DNA from: Amphibalanus amphitrite | Lineage: Eukaryota; Arthropoda; Thecostraca; Balanomorpha; Balanidae | Assembly (NCBI RefSeq): GCF_019059575.1 | Contig: NW_024883458.1 | Span: 1 to 64,000 of the forward strand | Length of the DNA: 64,000 bases | Direction of reading: 5' to 3' | Part shown: positions 15,346 through 28,467 of the stretch, piece after piece | Numbering within the stretch: position 1 is the stretch's first letter | Layout: each line of letters begins with the position of its first letter | The notes under the pieces: generated by a model | Seen by the model: the letters and a program-made list of their open reading frames with translations, nothing else | What the model was told of the DNA's origin: nothing | Database searches by the model: none | Made by a program: the position numbers and the translations under genes

Positions 15346-16834
15346 CTGGGGATAACGTCGTGGGTATAAACTTCTTGCTAACGCTTATTCGCTTAGTTGA
15401 TATTTGATATGCTCAAAGCACACACCATTTTCTTGTTTATCGTTAGTTATAGCATCGGAGGAGTGAACTTCTTCAGTGAATTTCATTGCCAATATGACAT
15501 GCTGGTCAAAATATGCCCAACTGAGCCTTGCAACGCCTCTCAGTCTTTCTCGGAGGCCCTCATTACCAGCAGCCTGGTTTGGAGCCGGGTCACTTCCGCT
15601 GGGTGACCCCGCTGACCCCACCGGAAGTCGTAACTTCCGGTAGCGCGAGCACCGAGCCACAGGGTCCCATGTCAGTGACCTGTGACCTGAGCACGTCTGG
15701 CCACTTATCCCGCGTGTCAAATGGCCTCCGATGGCTGCGAATTTTAGCACACAAGCTCGTTAGACGAATATAAACCTATTTTCAATTGACGATATTAGCC
15801 CAGAGAGACATTTCGTAGCCGATTGCGGGCAACACTGGGTGTAAGATGTTGAGGGAAGGTCATAAGACCCACTGCACCCAAAGGTCATAAGACGTTTTAT
15901 TTTGTCCAACGACTACATAGAAGCGACGGATGAGGGTGAAAACTGTGCCATAAATCGCTCTAACGCCGATTATGTACCATTTGCGTGTCCAGTGCCGATT
16001 TTGACGATTCGCTCAACTGTTTTCGACAGCTGCGCTAAATCTGACGGATGATTGAGGTGCCACGAAATATGTGGCGCGATTTCACTTGATCACTTCTTCG
16101 GGAAATAATTGCATTGAACACTGGATAGTGGGTAGAAAGACGGTCTGTCATAATTATTTTGAGGTAGTGGTCGGTTGGTGGAAGTCTGATACAAAATGGG
16201 CTAACGACTTTGAATGGTAGGGACTGCCCACAGATGTTTGACTATAGGTGCGTAGGACCGAACAAATAGAACCGATGGCGAAACAAGCATTAAAGTCACC
16301 GAGGAAAAAACAAAGGCAAAATAATGATTGATCTGGAAACAGCAAAAAAAAAAATGCTGATTTACACCCGTGCACATGGTTGTTTTGTAATTCCGTAGCC
16401 ACCAGGCACTTCATGCGTTTTATCTGTTGCAATTTTATGAAGGATGACTTCCATTCGCTACACTTTACCCCATCATCTGCATGTCTACCCTGTCACTGGG
16501 CCCTTTGTCTGCCTATATTTTTGCACCACTTTGCTTCCCTTTCCAACAGATTACCTTCCTCGCCATTCATCATTCTTACTACTTCATCCACATCCTAACT
16601 ATTCATTACCAATATCCGTTTCCGTCAAAATCCCAGTGTCTGATTTACATGTCAGCTGTAGACAGACCAGGAACTACGTCCGGGCCGCGCCTGAGAAGCG
16701 TGTCACCGGCAACTCCCTACTGAGAACTTCGTGACAATGTCTGGAGCGTGAGGTCAACGTCGGGAGCGGTAGCGGCTGCGGTGGGGACCTACATTCGATA
16801 GAGACCGGTGATACGGTATTGTGGAAGGTGGAGT

Positions 16835-17175
<341 letters not shown>

Positions 17176-17867
17176 AGTGGAGAGAGATATCAAGGAGAGA
17201 CAGAAGAAGAACGGAGTGAAGGGATTGGTGAGGACCGTGAGTGAGAGATGGCGCGAAGTAATTCCGTGACGCTAAATGTACTCATTGATATTGAATATCG
17301 ACTATCGTTCAGTCAAAAAAGTGCAGAAGCATATGCGCAGGCGGGCAGCACCTCATATTCACACGATGATTAATGTGGGAATAATGAGCCAATGACTGAG
17401 CCCCAGAGAAGCCTACCGGTCTGATAGAGCATGGACCAAAATACGTGAAAGTGGATGGCAGTCAAGCGATATGTACGAGTACACTGAAGATCTGGAACGC
17501 TCTCACACACATCACACATGACAAGGTGTTTGGAGTCCCATGGTTTCCGTCATTACGATGTCTGAATGGGCTGATTAAAGCCATGGAGCGAGAAACAATG
17601 AAAAGTTGTCGTGCCGAACTACGGGCACAAGCTTCGATAATGATGTATTGTAACCTCTCGCTGTTTGCCGTCACAACCTCGCCACATTGCTGTGAAATCC
17701 CCTGGCTTGCCAAAGCCCGTGGACTGACCTCCGCGTGCTGCATGCTTCCAGGTGTCACTTCCAGGTGTCCAGGTGTCACTGACCCCGTTCAAACACGATA
17801 CCTTCCCTGCACGCGTTATGCCTCCAAGCCTCCACCAACTGACCCGTTTCCCCTTCTCCCTCAGATC

Positions 17868-20800
17868 ATGGCCGCCTGTAGGGTTGCGGCGCTTCTTCTG
17901 CTGGCGGTGCCGCTGGCACTGGCCGACTACCCCGCCGCCAAGGGACACTCCAGCTACGGAAAGGGAGGCGGAGGTCCCAAGTACAAGATCGAGCCGGCTG
18001 GCCCGTCGGAGGAGTTCAAGTGGGCGGGACCCGGATACCACGTGAGTGTCTTGCGAGTGTACGGAGCGTCGTGGGTAAATGCTGAGTGTCAAGCGATGCG
18101 GAATCTTAGGCAAAGCAGCGATGCTTCAGTAGCCAAGATAGGGGCACTAGAAAACAAGGTTTTTGCCGTGTAATGGAAGTACCTGGTGCTCTGTTTTGTA
18201 CGGGTGCAAACTTCAAACTAAATATACAATTGCAACTTGGAACATTTATCTCAATGACTTGCACTTCGCTGACTTGATTTGCATCTGACGCTGTACCATT
18301 CTCGTGACCTGCGCCATCTGAGTTGACGACTGACGCTTCTTCTCGTCCGGCAGGTTCCTGGCTACGTGCCCCGACCGCCGCACCTGCCCAAGTTCGTGTG
18401 GATGGGCCGGCCCATGTACAACGCCATGTGGGTGCCCAAGGCGCCCACCCCATCCGGTAAGGGCTACGGACCTCCCAAGCCCGCCAGCGGCTACGGCAGC
18501 AGTCACGGAGCTGTGACGATTGTCGGAGGAATCGGCGGCAAGGGCTCCTCCAAGGGTCACGGAGGCTCCTCCAAGGGCCACGGAGGCTCTTCGGGTGGCC
18601 ACGGAGGATCCTCCAGCCACGGAGGAGGTTCGGGATACAGCGGCGGCTCGTCCGGAGGTCATGGAGGAGGCTCCAAGGGCCACGTCTCGCAGCCGGCTGC
18701 CAGCTACGATGCGCCGGTGACGAACAACGGGTACGGACCGCCCAAGCACCCCGTCTCTGGCGGACCGGTGCAGTCTTACGCGGCGCCTGTTCAGGTTGGA
18801 GGAGGGTACAGTGCCCCCGCTCCGCCGCAGGAGAGCTATGGCGCACCTCAGGTTGAGGAAAGCTACGGCGCGCCGCAGGTTGAGGAGAGCTATGGTGCCC
18901 CGCAAGTTGAGGAAAGCTACGGTGCGCCGCAGGTTGAGGAGAGCTATGGTGCCCCGCAAGTTGAGGAAAGCTACGGTGCTCCGCAGGTCGAAGAGAGCTA
19001 CGGAGCCCCGCAGGTTGAGGAAAGCTACGGTGCTCCGCAGGTTGAGGAAAGCTACGGTGCTCCGCAGGTTGAGGAGAGCTATGGTGCCCCGCAGGTCGAG
19101 GAAAGCTATGGTGCCCCTCAGGTTGAGGAAAGCTATGGAGCTCCGCAGGTTGAGGAAAGCTACGGCGCTCCGCAGGTCGAGGAAAGCTACGGTGCTCCCG
19201 CCCAGCCTCAAGAAGAGTATGGGGCTCCCGAAGTGAAGGAGGAATACGGAGCCCCTGAGCCCGTGCAGCAAGGCTACGGAGCTCCCGCCCAGCAGGACTA
19301 CAGCGCCCCTGCCCAGCAGGACTATAGCGCCCCCGCTCAGCAGGACTACAGCGCCCCCGCTCAGCAGGACTATAGCGCCCCCGCCCAGCAGGACTACAGC
19401 GCCCCTGCCCAGCAAGATTACAGCGCCCCGGCTCAGCAGAGCTATAGCGCTCCTGCTCAACCGAGCTACAGTGCCCCAGCCCAGCAAGATTACAGCGCCC
19501 CTGCTCAGCAGAGCTACAATGCCCCCGCTCAGCAAGACTACAGCGCCCCCGCTCAGCAGGATTACAGCGCTCCGGCTCAGCAGAGCTATAACGCTCCCGC
19601 CCAGCAGGACTACAGCGCCCCCGCTCAGCAGACCTACAACGCCCCTGCCCAGCAAGATTACAGCGCCCCGGCCCAGCAAGATTACAGCGCCCCCGCTCAG
19701 CAGGACTACAGCGCCCCGGCTCAGCAAGATTACAGTGCTCCTGCTCAGCAGGAGTACGGCGCCCCTGAGCCCGTCCAGCAGGGCTATGGCGGTCCCGAGC
19801 CCCAGGGCTACGGCTCTGGCGGTGGCGCCCAGGTGGGCGGATACGGCGCCCCGAAGCAGGCCTCTGTGATCGACTACAGCTCTGCGCAGTACTATCCGAC
19901 GGCTCAGGTCGCCCCGCAGTCGTCTCCCGTCTCTAACGCGCCCAAGCTCGATCCGGCCGCCTACGGTGCCCCGAAGGCTGCCTCGATTCTGGGTCAGTAC
20001 AGCTCACCGGAGGGAGCCGTGGCGCCGTCGCAGAGCTATGAGCAGCCGGCGCCGGCCGTCTCCTACCAGGAGCCGTCTCCTGGATACGGAGAGCCGCGGC
20101 CCAACAGCATCGTCGCTGGTGGTCAGCAGGGGTACGCCGCTCCGGCTGCGGAGCAGGGCTACTCGGCGCCCTCCGCTCAGCAGGGCTACACCGCGCCCGA
20201 GGCGGACTCGATCATCACTCTTGAGTCGCTGCAGAAGCAGCAGGCGCAGAATGGCGGTGGATACGGTGCCGGCGGTGGCGGCGGCGACGTCTTCGTCAAC
20301 ATCCAGAGCTCTTTCGCCTACGGCGGTGGCCAGGCGCCGTCTGCTTCGACCGGCTACGGAGCTCCGGATCCTACTGACATCGTAACTGGCCAGTACAATC
20401 CGGCGGCCGTGCCGACGGCACCGCAGGGCTACGGAGGCCCCAACCCTGGCAGTCTGGTGGGCCAGGCCTACGATGTGCAGTACCCGGAGGCTTCTGAGTA
20501 CCGTGAAGAGGTGGTGCGACCCAACGAGCTGGCCGAGGATGGCGTTGACATCGTCGACATCGTCGAGGTCGTCGAGGACCCGCTGGCGGTTGGTGAAGAA
20601 GTCGAGGTTGTTGACGAGGAGGGCGACAGCGATGTGTTCTTCGTGTACTACCCTGGCGAAGACGACGAGACGACACCCGAGGAGGCCCCTGTCGAGGAAG
20701 TCACCATCGAGGAGATCCCCGTCGAAGAGGTACCGGTTGAGGAAGAGGAAGTTCCCGTCACGGAAGCCCCCGTCACCACCACCACCGAGGTCACCACCAC

Positions 20801-21125
20801 GCCGGAGCCGACACGCGCCACGAGGAGGCCGTTCTTCAACCTGCCAACGCGCCGTCCGTTCCTGAGCTCGTTCTACAGCCGCCAGCGCGGCCGAACCACC
20901 ACCACCGAGGCGCCGGAGGTCGTCGACCAGGAGACCGTCACCGAAGCGCCTGTCGCCGAGGAGCCGCAAGCTGAGGCCTCCACGACGACGACTACCACCC
21001 CCAAGCCTCGCTCTCGTCTGGATGAGGTCCGCAACAGGAGGCGACGACCGGTGCCTTTCGGAGCCCGTCTGAGGCCAAAGTTCTACAAGGCCCTCGGAGA
21101 GGCCACGGAAGAGAAGGAAGAGTGA
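17868..21125 (+). CDS. secreted Tyr/Gly/Ala/Pro repeat structural protein (cuticle/resilin-like)
   Basis: Two coding exons: 17868-18041 (58 codons, donor GTGAGT) and 18354-21125 (acceptor after CTCGTCCGGCAG), giving about 981 residues. A polypyrimidine tract and CAG end at 17864, three bases before the ATG, so a 5' UTR exon probably lies upstream. Residues 1-19 are a classic signal peptide ending LALA before DYPAAK. Order: Gly/Lys-rich N-terminus; a VPGYVPRPPHLPKFVWMGRP segment; Gly-Ser-His-rich linker; about 13 copies of the 9-residue unit ESYGAPQVE; about 20 copies of an 8-residue unit near DYSAPAQQ; YGAP/GYGGP spacers; an acidic Asp/Glu/Val stretch; Thr-rich segments (TTTTEAP); and a basic C-terminus. 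Such repeats resemble extracellular elastic or cuticular matrix proteins. The tyrosines could support cross-links. No chitin-binding Rebers-Riddiford motif is seen. Confidence 0.85.
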
Positions 21126-21852
21126 AGCGCGACGCGTGGAGGTGATAGGCGTGAGAAGATTCCAGGGAGGATATGTCAGAGAAACTGAGGGCGTTACAAA
21201 GTGAAGCGCGTGCGAGAGAGAGTGGAGTTATGGGTCATGCTTGGGCGGTAATGCTAGACCATGGCTGCATTGGCCACCACTAACCGTTGTTACTTAGGTT
21301 ATGCCAGTGCGCGCGTCGGGAACGTATTTATTTGAACCGGTACTGGGCGCTGTTCCTGAGAGGGTTGTCGAAGGCCTTGTGCCAGTAGTGGGGACAGCGA
21401 ACCGCGATTGCTCATGGGGTCCACTATGGGGGCCCGTCATCGGCTCAACGTACTGTTATTGTTGTCTGTGCTTATCACATAGGGCGAGGAGGCGCATGGA
21501 TGCAGGTGCTTCGAGAACATGTGGTTGTGTGAATGCGTGTGTAAGTGTGGGATGACTCAGTGTGCTTTGCGATCACATCGAGTCAAGTTTCGTACGACAA
21601 AACTGACTCGAACATCGTTTGAACATCGAAATGAACATCTAATGCGATCCAAACGGAGTTCTAAAGCTTTCACAGAATGCTCATTTCACCGGAGCATTTC
21701 GATAACGCCAGTGTTCGTAGATTTGTCGGTCCTGTCGTATGAAGCGGGCCCGCCGCGCTGTTGTTTTTATGAAGCTGTACCTTGTGAGTGGTTTTCGCTG
21801 TCTACTCGAGTGCTCTGCCCCTTCGTGAGGCGAGTGTCTACCCCATCACGAA

Positions 21853-21858
21853 AATAAA
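21853..21858 (+). promoter_or_regulatory. candidate poly(A) signal AATAAA
   Basis: The first clear AATAAA after the TGA at 21123-21125, implying a 3' UTR of about 0.75 kb. Confidence 0.5.
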
Positions 21859-21879
21859 GTCATCGAATAGAATCCCGAG

Positions 21880-24800
21880 TGTCTAATAACCAGCCAGCGA
21901 GGTCACACAAATTAGACGAAACTGACGCGTGGTTCGATAGTTTTCACAACCGTGACGCGCCACAATCATGCGCCATAGAGGGAGTCGCCACTAAGCGTCA
22001 CGGAGCGCCACAAAATGTCACGGAACGTCACGCATCGTTACAAAGGGAATAAAACCATTCACAAGACACAGGAGTATCATTCACAATAAGGCTATTATCC
22101 AAAACATTGGACCGTTTGCTCACGCAAGGAAGATCTGGATGCCCAGTCATGCGAATGTCCACCAGTCACATGTCTTTGCCATTTTGGTTACCACTATGAA
22201 CGGAAGAGTGCATACGGGCGGCACACTACAATTGTCACGCACGCTACACAATCAAACGACAAACGTCTATTGAATATTCGATATCGCGGGATTATTGTCT
22301 TGCAGCCCAATGTCAAGGAACGAACATGAACACAAGAATGACAGATGAGGCAATCAAAATTAATTTCATACGTTGAAAAATCAATTTTGCAGCACTTAGT
22401 GCCAGGAAAACAGGTTTTACTGAGAGATGAAACTTCCAAGAAGAAGCTTACGGATTCTTACATAAATGTGCCTTTGATTTTTCACGAAGGTTACCTGTGA
22501 CCTGAGGTCGGGTCAGTCACATGACCTCAGCGTTATAGCTCAATGAGAAACCTGCTATGTGTTTAATAACGCCAGCAATGATAAATATGCTCCAATATAC
22601 CTCAAGCACTTGGCAGCGTAATTTCACACAAGTCATTAGCGTTTTTCGCCAGTACATCCACAGTAGAGACAATGATTTGGAAAAGGCTCCAACGAATTCA
22701 GAAAAAGCTGCAGAAACGAATTATATGCAGCACGACCTCCCTGGACCAACTTTCGCCTGACCATCTTAGAACTGAATCGTTCATCCACAAAGAAGAAAAG
22801 TATATCATATCACTGGACGTCGCAAACACGATTGGGCCAGAATCGTTCAACGAATTTCATTTGTCGGCATTTTTTTAATGGACAATATCTCAGTGCATTT
22901 GGCCTGACCTCAGAGGTTACGGGTTATATGTGAAGAAACAAGACCCAACTTTCAATCCTGGAGCACTAGTGACGGTATGTAACGTTCAGCTGTGCGTCTG
23001 GACAGCGAACGTTTTTTTCTTTCTTTCTTTCTGTAAAAGTGATATCACTAAAGCCGGCCTGGAAACCTGCCCTAAAAGACTTGCAGCCATTATTTTTGTG
23101 TATGCGGTAAGACGTGCTTTACCAATCAAAAACATCCGTATAAGAGCATCATTAAATAACCAATCATCTTTGCCACGTACGACGAATGTCTCCAAAGCCG
23201 CCGTCGACTTCCCACGGTCCAGTCTGGCGCGAGCCGCGGTCGGTGCCCCGTCCACTCCCCACCGCGGGAAAACGGCGCGAGCGAGCGCGCGCCAGCCAGC
23301 CGCGGCGCCTGTTTGTCTGCGCCAGAAGTGAAACCGTCGCGCCATTAATGGATTTGGCGCACCGGCACCGCGTCCCCGGGCGATGAGGTTTCTCTCGGGA
23401 CGGCCGCGAGCGCCGGACAGGGCGTGGACGAGCCGACACCGAGAGGCCGGGATCGATAACGGAGGTCGGACCGTGGTCACCGGAAACAAAGTTCAACTTT
23501 TACATAACTAATGTCTTGAGATAACACTGGAAGCTAACGGTTAAAAACGTTCTCTCCGGGTTTAAAAGATCATGTTTTCTTTTCGTAGCTGTGGGCATAA
23601 AGCACCCATGGGATTTCCAAATCAATGAACTGGGAGTGGAACCAAATGGAACATCTACATTCTACAAGTTCACCTATCCTATAAATGAATTCAAACGACA
23701 TCAAAGTTTCAGGAACGGACCATCACTTCACAAGCACGGATGAGCATGGAACTGGATTATCCTTCAAAGTGTTCCATTTGCCGTTACTGTCATATCTTTT
23801 GTAAGCCAAAGTCGCCACAAGTATGTAGATGAGAACGATTTTCGACTTCAAAGCGCGCATTGCCACATTTTGAAAACACACGAACAGAGGGCTAAGCGAT
23901 GTGTTTTATTCGTTGCAGGAGCTGTTCAAAAACTCAGCGACTTTGCACATCGCATTACATCAACATGTTAAGCGTATAGAGCGACACACCAGGTTTGGCC
24001 TCAGCAAAAACACAATGTCCAGTTATTCAAAGTCGTCATAGCCTAAAACATCCGCCTATGTTGTAAAATATAGCTTATTGCCGAAACATTTACTCCATGT
24101 CACAAATAAATGCAAATAAAAGCTGGCAGTGCCACCCGGTAAAGAATACCGGTGAACATTCTGTGTACTTTGAAAAGGCTACCATAATCTCACGTTGAAA
24201 ATGAACACATTTGATTTGAACTAAGATGGTCCTCGATTCTCGGAGAAGATACACAGCTGGTCCCCCTCTGTGATCAACTAGTGCACTGCACAAATTCGAA
24301 TGCACCGATGCGCCGTGCATTGGACGGAAAATTTACCCATTTAGCACTGAGTATAATCCCAACAGACCATATGCAAGCGTATGACAAGCAAGACAAGTAG
24401 CGCTTCAGCGATAAGAAAACTAGCATCCTGGCAATGTCGATAATTCGTTGTGGAAAAACTCTGTCAAACTTGTCCACTATCGTCGTGGTTTCGACTCGAA
24501 ATGGGGCGAAAAAGAACGCCGTCTGTTCCATGCAGTACAGCTCCCTAAAAAGTCATCCAGTTGGTAATAGACAATTCGTTCATCAAAGTTACAACTTACA
24601 ACCAATATTGATCCTACTTACCAGAAAACTCTTAATTTCGCAACTTTGGTCAATCTGGAGCCCCATCCCGCGACGACTGTTATCTTATAATAGGTCTTCT
24701 GATTTACCGTTGAATCGAAAGTGATTCAAAGTCAATTCTTCGATGGTAAACGCAGTCGGTAGTCGCTAACTCGGCAGGTCAATCCTCAGTCGTCGCATAT

Positions 24801-25376
24801 GAGAAGTCAGCCAAGCCACTCAAGTCACTCAAGCATTTTCTGACAACCAAAGGACTCGCATGACGCATCGTAGACGCATAATATGGCGACTACAGCCAGT
24901 CGCTAGTCAGGTACTAGTCATGGCCTTAGGTGTTGATTAGTGCTTGCTATCTGTTGACTATCGCTAGTCAGGTACTAGTCGTGGGCTAGTCATGCGCTAG
25001 TCGGGCAATAAGCTGGCGAGGCCGCGTGTTAGGCCCAGAACAACACATCCAAGCTGCCAAAGGAGCTTTCAGGACGGCAGTCAAGACTGATCGAAGCTCA
25101 CTAGAGCATCACCAGAAATCAAGCATCACCTGCGCTCGCACGCCAAGCGGCGAGGATCAGAAGCTCGCAACCGTGGCAGCTCCTCTGGCGGCAGAACGCC
25201 GAACTAGGGCCGCTACTACAGCGCCTCTAGCGGGAGACCCCGGAACCAGCACTTGAAGCCAAGAACCAAAATCTGAATCTGACCCGTCCAACACTTGATA
25301 TAGATAAAAATCAAATATCTATTCATTTCTCACTGATATAGATATCGATAAATACCTAATATCTACCTATCTCAAC
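21880..25376. other. intergenic, no gene recognised
   Basis: GTCACGG/GCGTCACGGA-type words recur at 21950-22035. TGACCTGAGGTC-rich pieces near 22495-22530 and 22895-22920 may be scraps of the AGGTCA-rich element family. A GC-rich island lies at about 23190-23480 without a supported exon. Short GCTAGTCAGGTACTAGTC-type repeats occur at about 24895-25010. Confidence 0.35.
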
Positions 25377-28038
25377 CTATGAGCCAATTTCTGCTAATTT
25401 CTCCTTCAGTTTATCTGCCCTATCCATTTGGGCGTTGATGGCAGTCACGACGGCCTTTCGTTTTCGGCGCGTTGACTCTGAGCTCTGGCCCACTGAGATG
25501 GAATCCAGCCGCTCCAGCAGGCGCATCAGCTCCTCGGAGACGGTCAACAGGCGCTTCTCCAGCTTGGGACGCACCTCGGCGGCCATCCTGGCTGGAAGGA
25601 AACCCTGTGAAGTGGGAGACATGATTGTGAGCTGGGTGCTGGTGGTCTAAACGCGTTTGATTCAATGTTTGGTTGGTACAAGCCAATGATGTTTCGATTC
25701 AAATCATAGGGTAAAATTAAATGTAAGCGCCTCTGCTTAACAGCACCCACACGACAAACAAAATACCGCTCGTGGTGTCCCTCAGCACATACCAATTCAC
25801 AACCTCCTACTCTGGCTAGACCCGGTTAAATAGCGTATTCATAACTCCACAGTTACAGTACACTGCCGTCCAAAGGCAAAAACGCAAATGTCGGGTCAGG
25901 TCATGAACCGATATATCCTTTTTGTCTTTGGACGGCAGTACAGCCAGTCAGCAATTTCTAGGGCAGATAAAAAGGGATGAGCAGCATTCAGGACTCATAG
26001 CATCCTGCTTGCAAAACATAAACATTGGCAACGTCTAGGTTGCACAGCGTCTAAACCCCACAACACCCCACACCCACAATGTCTACAAGCTCAAAATACC
26101 CAATCCAATTATGTTCTACATATGACGTGAATGAGTGAAAAGTCATGTTTATTGTGGACCTTATTCGAATATATCTGGATCTGAATCTGAATCTGAATCC
26201 CGGATTTCTATCGTACCTTTCGGGCGCCGTCCAGATCCTTCTGAATGTCGTCCAGTCGAGTGATCACCGCCTCAGACTGGGTTTCCAGGGCGGCGATGGC
26301 GGCCAGGGTCTCATCGTTCACCGGATCGACGGGAAGACCTGACGGGCGGGGGCACGTGTCAGTTTGGGATCAGGGAACGCGGGATGACCTGGTAGGCAGG
26401 GGCATGTGTCAGTTTGGGGTCAGAGGTAGGCGGGAAGACCTCCCGTGAATAGGCGGCGGAACGGGGAGGGCACCAGGGCACCGTGCCCCCCCCCCCCCTT
26501 TGATTTTGCGATTTTAACATTAGCCTTATGGGCGTTGCATGGAAAGAATGGGACCAAAAGTCGGTAGCGCCCGATGGTAATGCACGAAAATATTCGGGGG
26601 TGTGGCAAAGTGTGCAGAAGCTCTGCTTTAAAGTAAGATTGCATTCGCTTCACCATCAGCAGGGTGGCGGGGATTCCTTACTATACGGCTTCAAAAAGCT
26701 GTCCGTGGCATTATGTTATTTACTACGATTGGCATTTTTAAGCTGAACAGCAAAGATTCTTCGTTGGCGAACACAGCCTTATTCTAACTAACTGTATGAG
26801 TCGTCAGCTTGTTCACATGCCTATTACTCCGTATAGCAGATAGAGTCATGTTGGATTCATAATCAAGGAAGCTTAGATAACATCGTAATTAGACAGAGAT
26901 CACTAAAAACTAGAATACAAAATCAACGGTCTTAGTGTTGTGAAACAACCAACTGTCAAATGGCAACAGGCACCACGAAAACACTGACACCACAGGCCGT
27001 TTTCCAGTAGCGCAGTGCGCCCAACTAGGACCCACCCAGGATCATAACGATGTCTTTGTTCTTTACCCGGCAGTCCTGAAGCGTAACGTCCGAGTCATTA
27101 CGGGCCAGGTCACGACCCCTGAAACAAAGGTCACGAGGCTGGGGTTATAACAACCAGAGGCCTCTTGCACCAAAATCCTCTTGCACCAATGCTTGGATTA
27201 TTTTGCATCGTATACCCAGTCCAAGTCTCAAATGTAACAATTTGCGTGCAAAATTTAGCAAGCACATGTAGGATTATGTATTGGGCTATTGCAAACAAAT
27301 TTATCACCGTTAGATTAGCTTATTCTGAAACCGGTTTTTCGATTTTACCTAGCTAGGTAGTTTGGTGCAAGAGGCCTCAGAGCGAAGTTACTTCGGATCG
27401 AGCGGCGGTGGTTGTTATTCCACACCAATACAACCAAAAGAATTACACGATTTCACTATATCCACACATAACAAAAGCACATGAATTAGCAACCCTCATG
27501 AAATATCATGTTGAAACAGAATATAGGATTTATATGACAAAACATGCCGCACGTTGGTGAAGCAGCGGGGAAGCGGCGCAGCTTTCGCACCCTCCAGCGG
27601 CCATGAGAGGGAGCTGCTGGCGCCGCCACCAATGGAATCGTTCCATGAACGCTCACTCGTTCGGGTCACCCGAGAAAAGGCTCATGGCAGTATGAACGGT
27701 AAGGATAATCGATGGTTTGAGAACCCCTTTATCATACGACAAATTCGTGGTGTGTCCGACGTCTTACTCAAAAAGCGCCGAGCGAGCCCCAATACAACCC
27801 AACCCCATCACACACGACACATATGTAACACAATACACATATTCAGTATGCCCGAAATGTGTCCCGCCTGGGTATGTCAATGGAGGCTCACCCCACCCAT
27901 ATGACACCCCGTCCCGGGTTCCGTACTTGTGCACGACTTTTTGCGCCGCTACCGGCACGTGCGTCATGTCTTCGACGGTCCTCTGGAAGTCGCCCAGGGT
28001 GATATCAGCTGGTAGGGCAACCGATTCCTTCCTACCCA
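25377..28038 (-). CDS. BAG1: BAG-family co-chaperone: ubiquitin-like plus BAG domain
   Basis: BAG1 proteins are Hsp70/Hsc70 nucleotide-exchange cofactors in the cytosol and nucleus; the BAG helices bind the Hsp70 ATPase domain. Four exons keep phase exactly: 28038-27927, 27118-27036, 26338-26217 and 25604-25377 (stop at 25377-25379), each with GT-AG junctions. Exon 1 of these (LPADITLGDFQRTVEDMT...VAAQKVVHK) and exon 2 (GRDLARNDSDVTLQDCRVKN, then KDIVMIL) form most of a ubiquitin-like domain. Exon 3 (VNDETLAAIAALETQ...QKDLDGARK) starts the helical linker. Exon 4 (GFLPARMAAEVRPKLEKRLL, then a Lys/Arg/Glu-rich helix ending KLKEKLAEIGS) is the BAG domain. The N-terminal strand of the ubiquitin fold and the start codon are upstream; a candidate first exon is at 32982-33027. 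Introns contain small MITEs. Confidence 0.85.
25861..25938. mobile_element. 78-bp Tc1/mariner-type MITE
   Basis: TA dinucleotides at 25859-25860 and 25939-25940 flank the ends CACTGCCGTCCAAAGG and the inverted CTGCCGTCCAAAGAC. TA duplication with such short TIRs fits a Tc1/mariner-derived MITE. It lies in the last BAG1 intron. Confidence 0.65.
26453..26575. mobile_element. G-run MITE, truncated copy
   Basis: Starts GCGGCGGAACGGGG and carries the core AACATTAGCCTTATGGGCGT and ATGGAAAGAATGGGACCAAA shared with copies at 54149-54295 and 62520-62667. The right terminal repeat is missing. It lies in the intron between the second and third supported BAG1 exons. Confidence 0.6.
27159..27376. mobile_element. 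MITE with GGCCTCTTGCACCAAA ends
   Basis: GGCCTCTTGCACCAAA at 27159-27174 is the exact reverse complement of 27361-27376. The interior is A/T-rich and non-coding. It lies in a BAG1 intron. A partial second copy of the left end (CCTCTTGCACCAA) follows at 27177. Confidence 0.7.
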
Positions 28039-28467
28039 CTGGAAGAGAAAAAAAATCACTAATAATGCATCGTTACAACTAAGAACTATTGACACAGAGG
28101 TTTCTGTCGGTCAAAAAAGCGTGAGTCAAAGAAGCGTTTCTGTTGGTTAATTTCAAAGAAGCGTCAAAGAAGCGTGTTGGTCAAAGAAAGTCATCTGACA
28201 CTTCTGCATTCACAATGGCAAAAGAAGCAGCTTTTATGATAAAAAGTATGCTTTTATGATATCAGACTAGTAACAGGATGATAACTGATAAGATAGCGCC
28301 ACACTCCTTGCTATACCATACCAAATACAATGATGAACGATCAAAACTACACATGATAAATGAAACATAATTAGACACTCATTCACTGCAGACTATTACA
28401 TGAGGACTTGTGTAATGTGTATGTATGCATCGTTATCAAATTTTGTGTCATGTGCCATTTTGCGGTA

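Noticed and set aside
18246-19727. 493-residue minus-strand ORF rich in Leu/Gly/Arg repeats
   Set aside because: It is the antisense shadow of the tandem YGAP/YSAP repeat exon; the plus-strand frame has signal peptide, splice sites and repeat logic.
20004-20969. 321-residue minus-strand ORF
   Set aside because: Antisense of the same large exon; composition is dictated by sense codon bias.
22480-22960. Possible fourth AGGTCA-rich piggyBac-like copy
   Set aside because: Only scattered TGACCTGAGGTC words; no CCCGCGC ends or flanking TTAA pair found.
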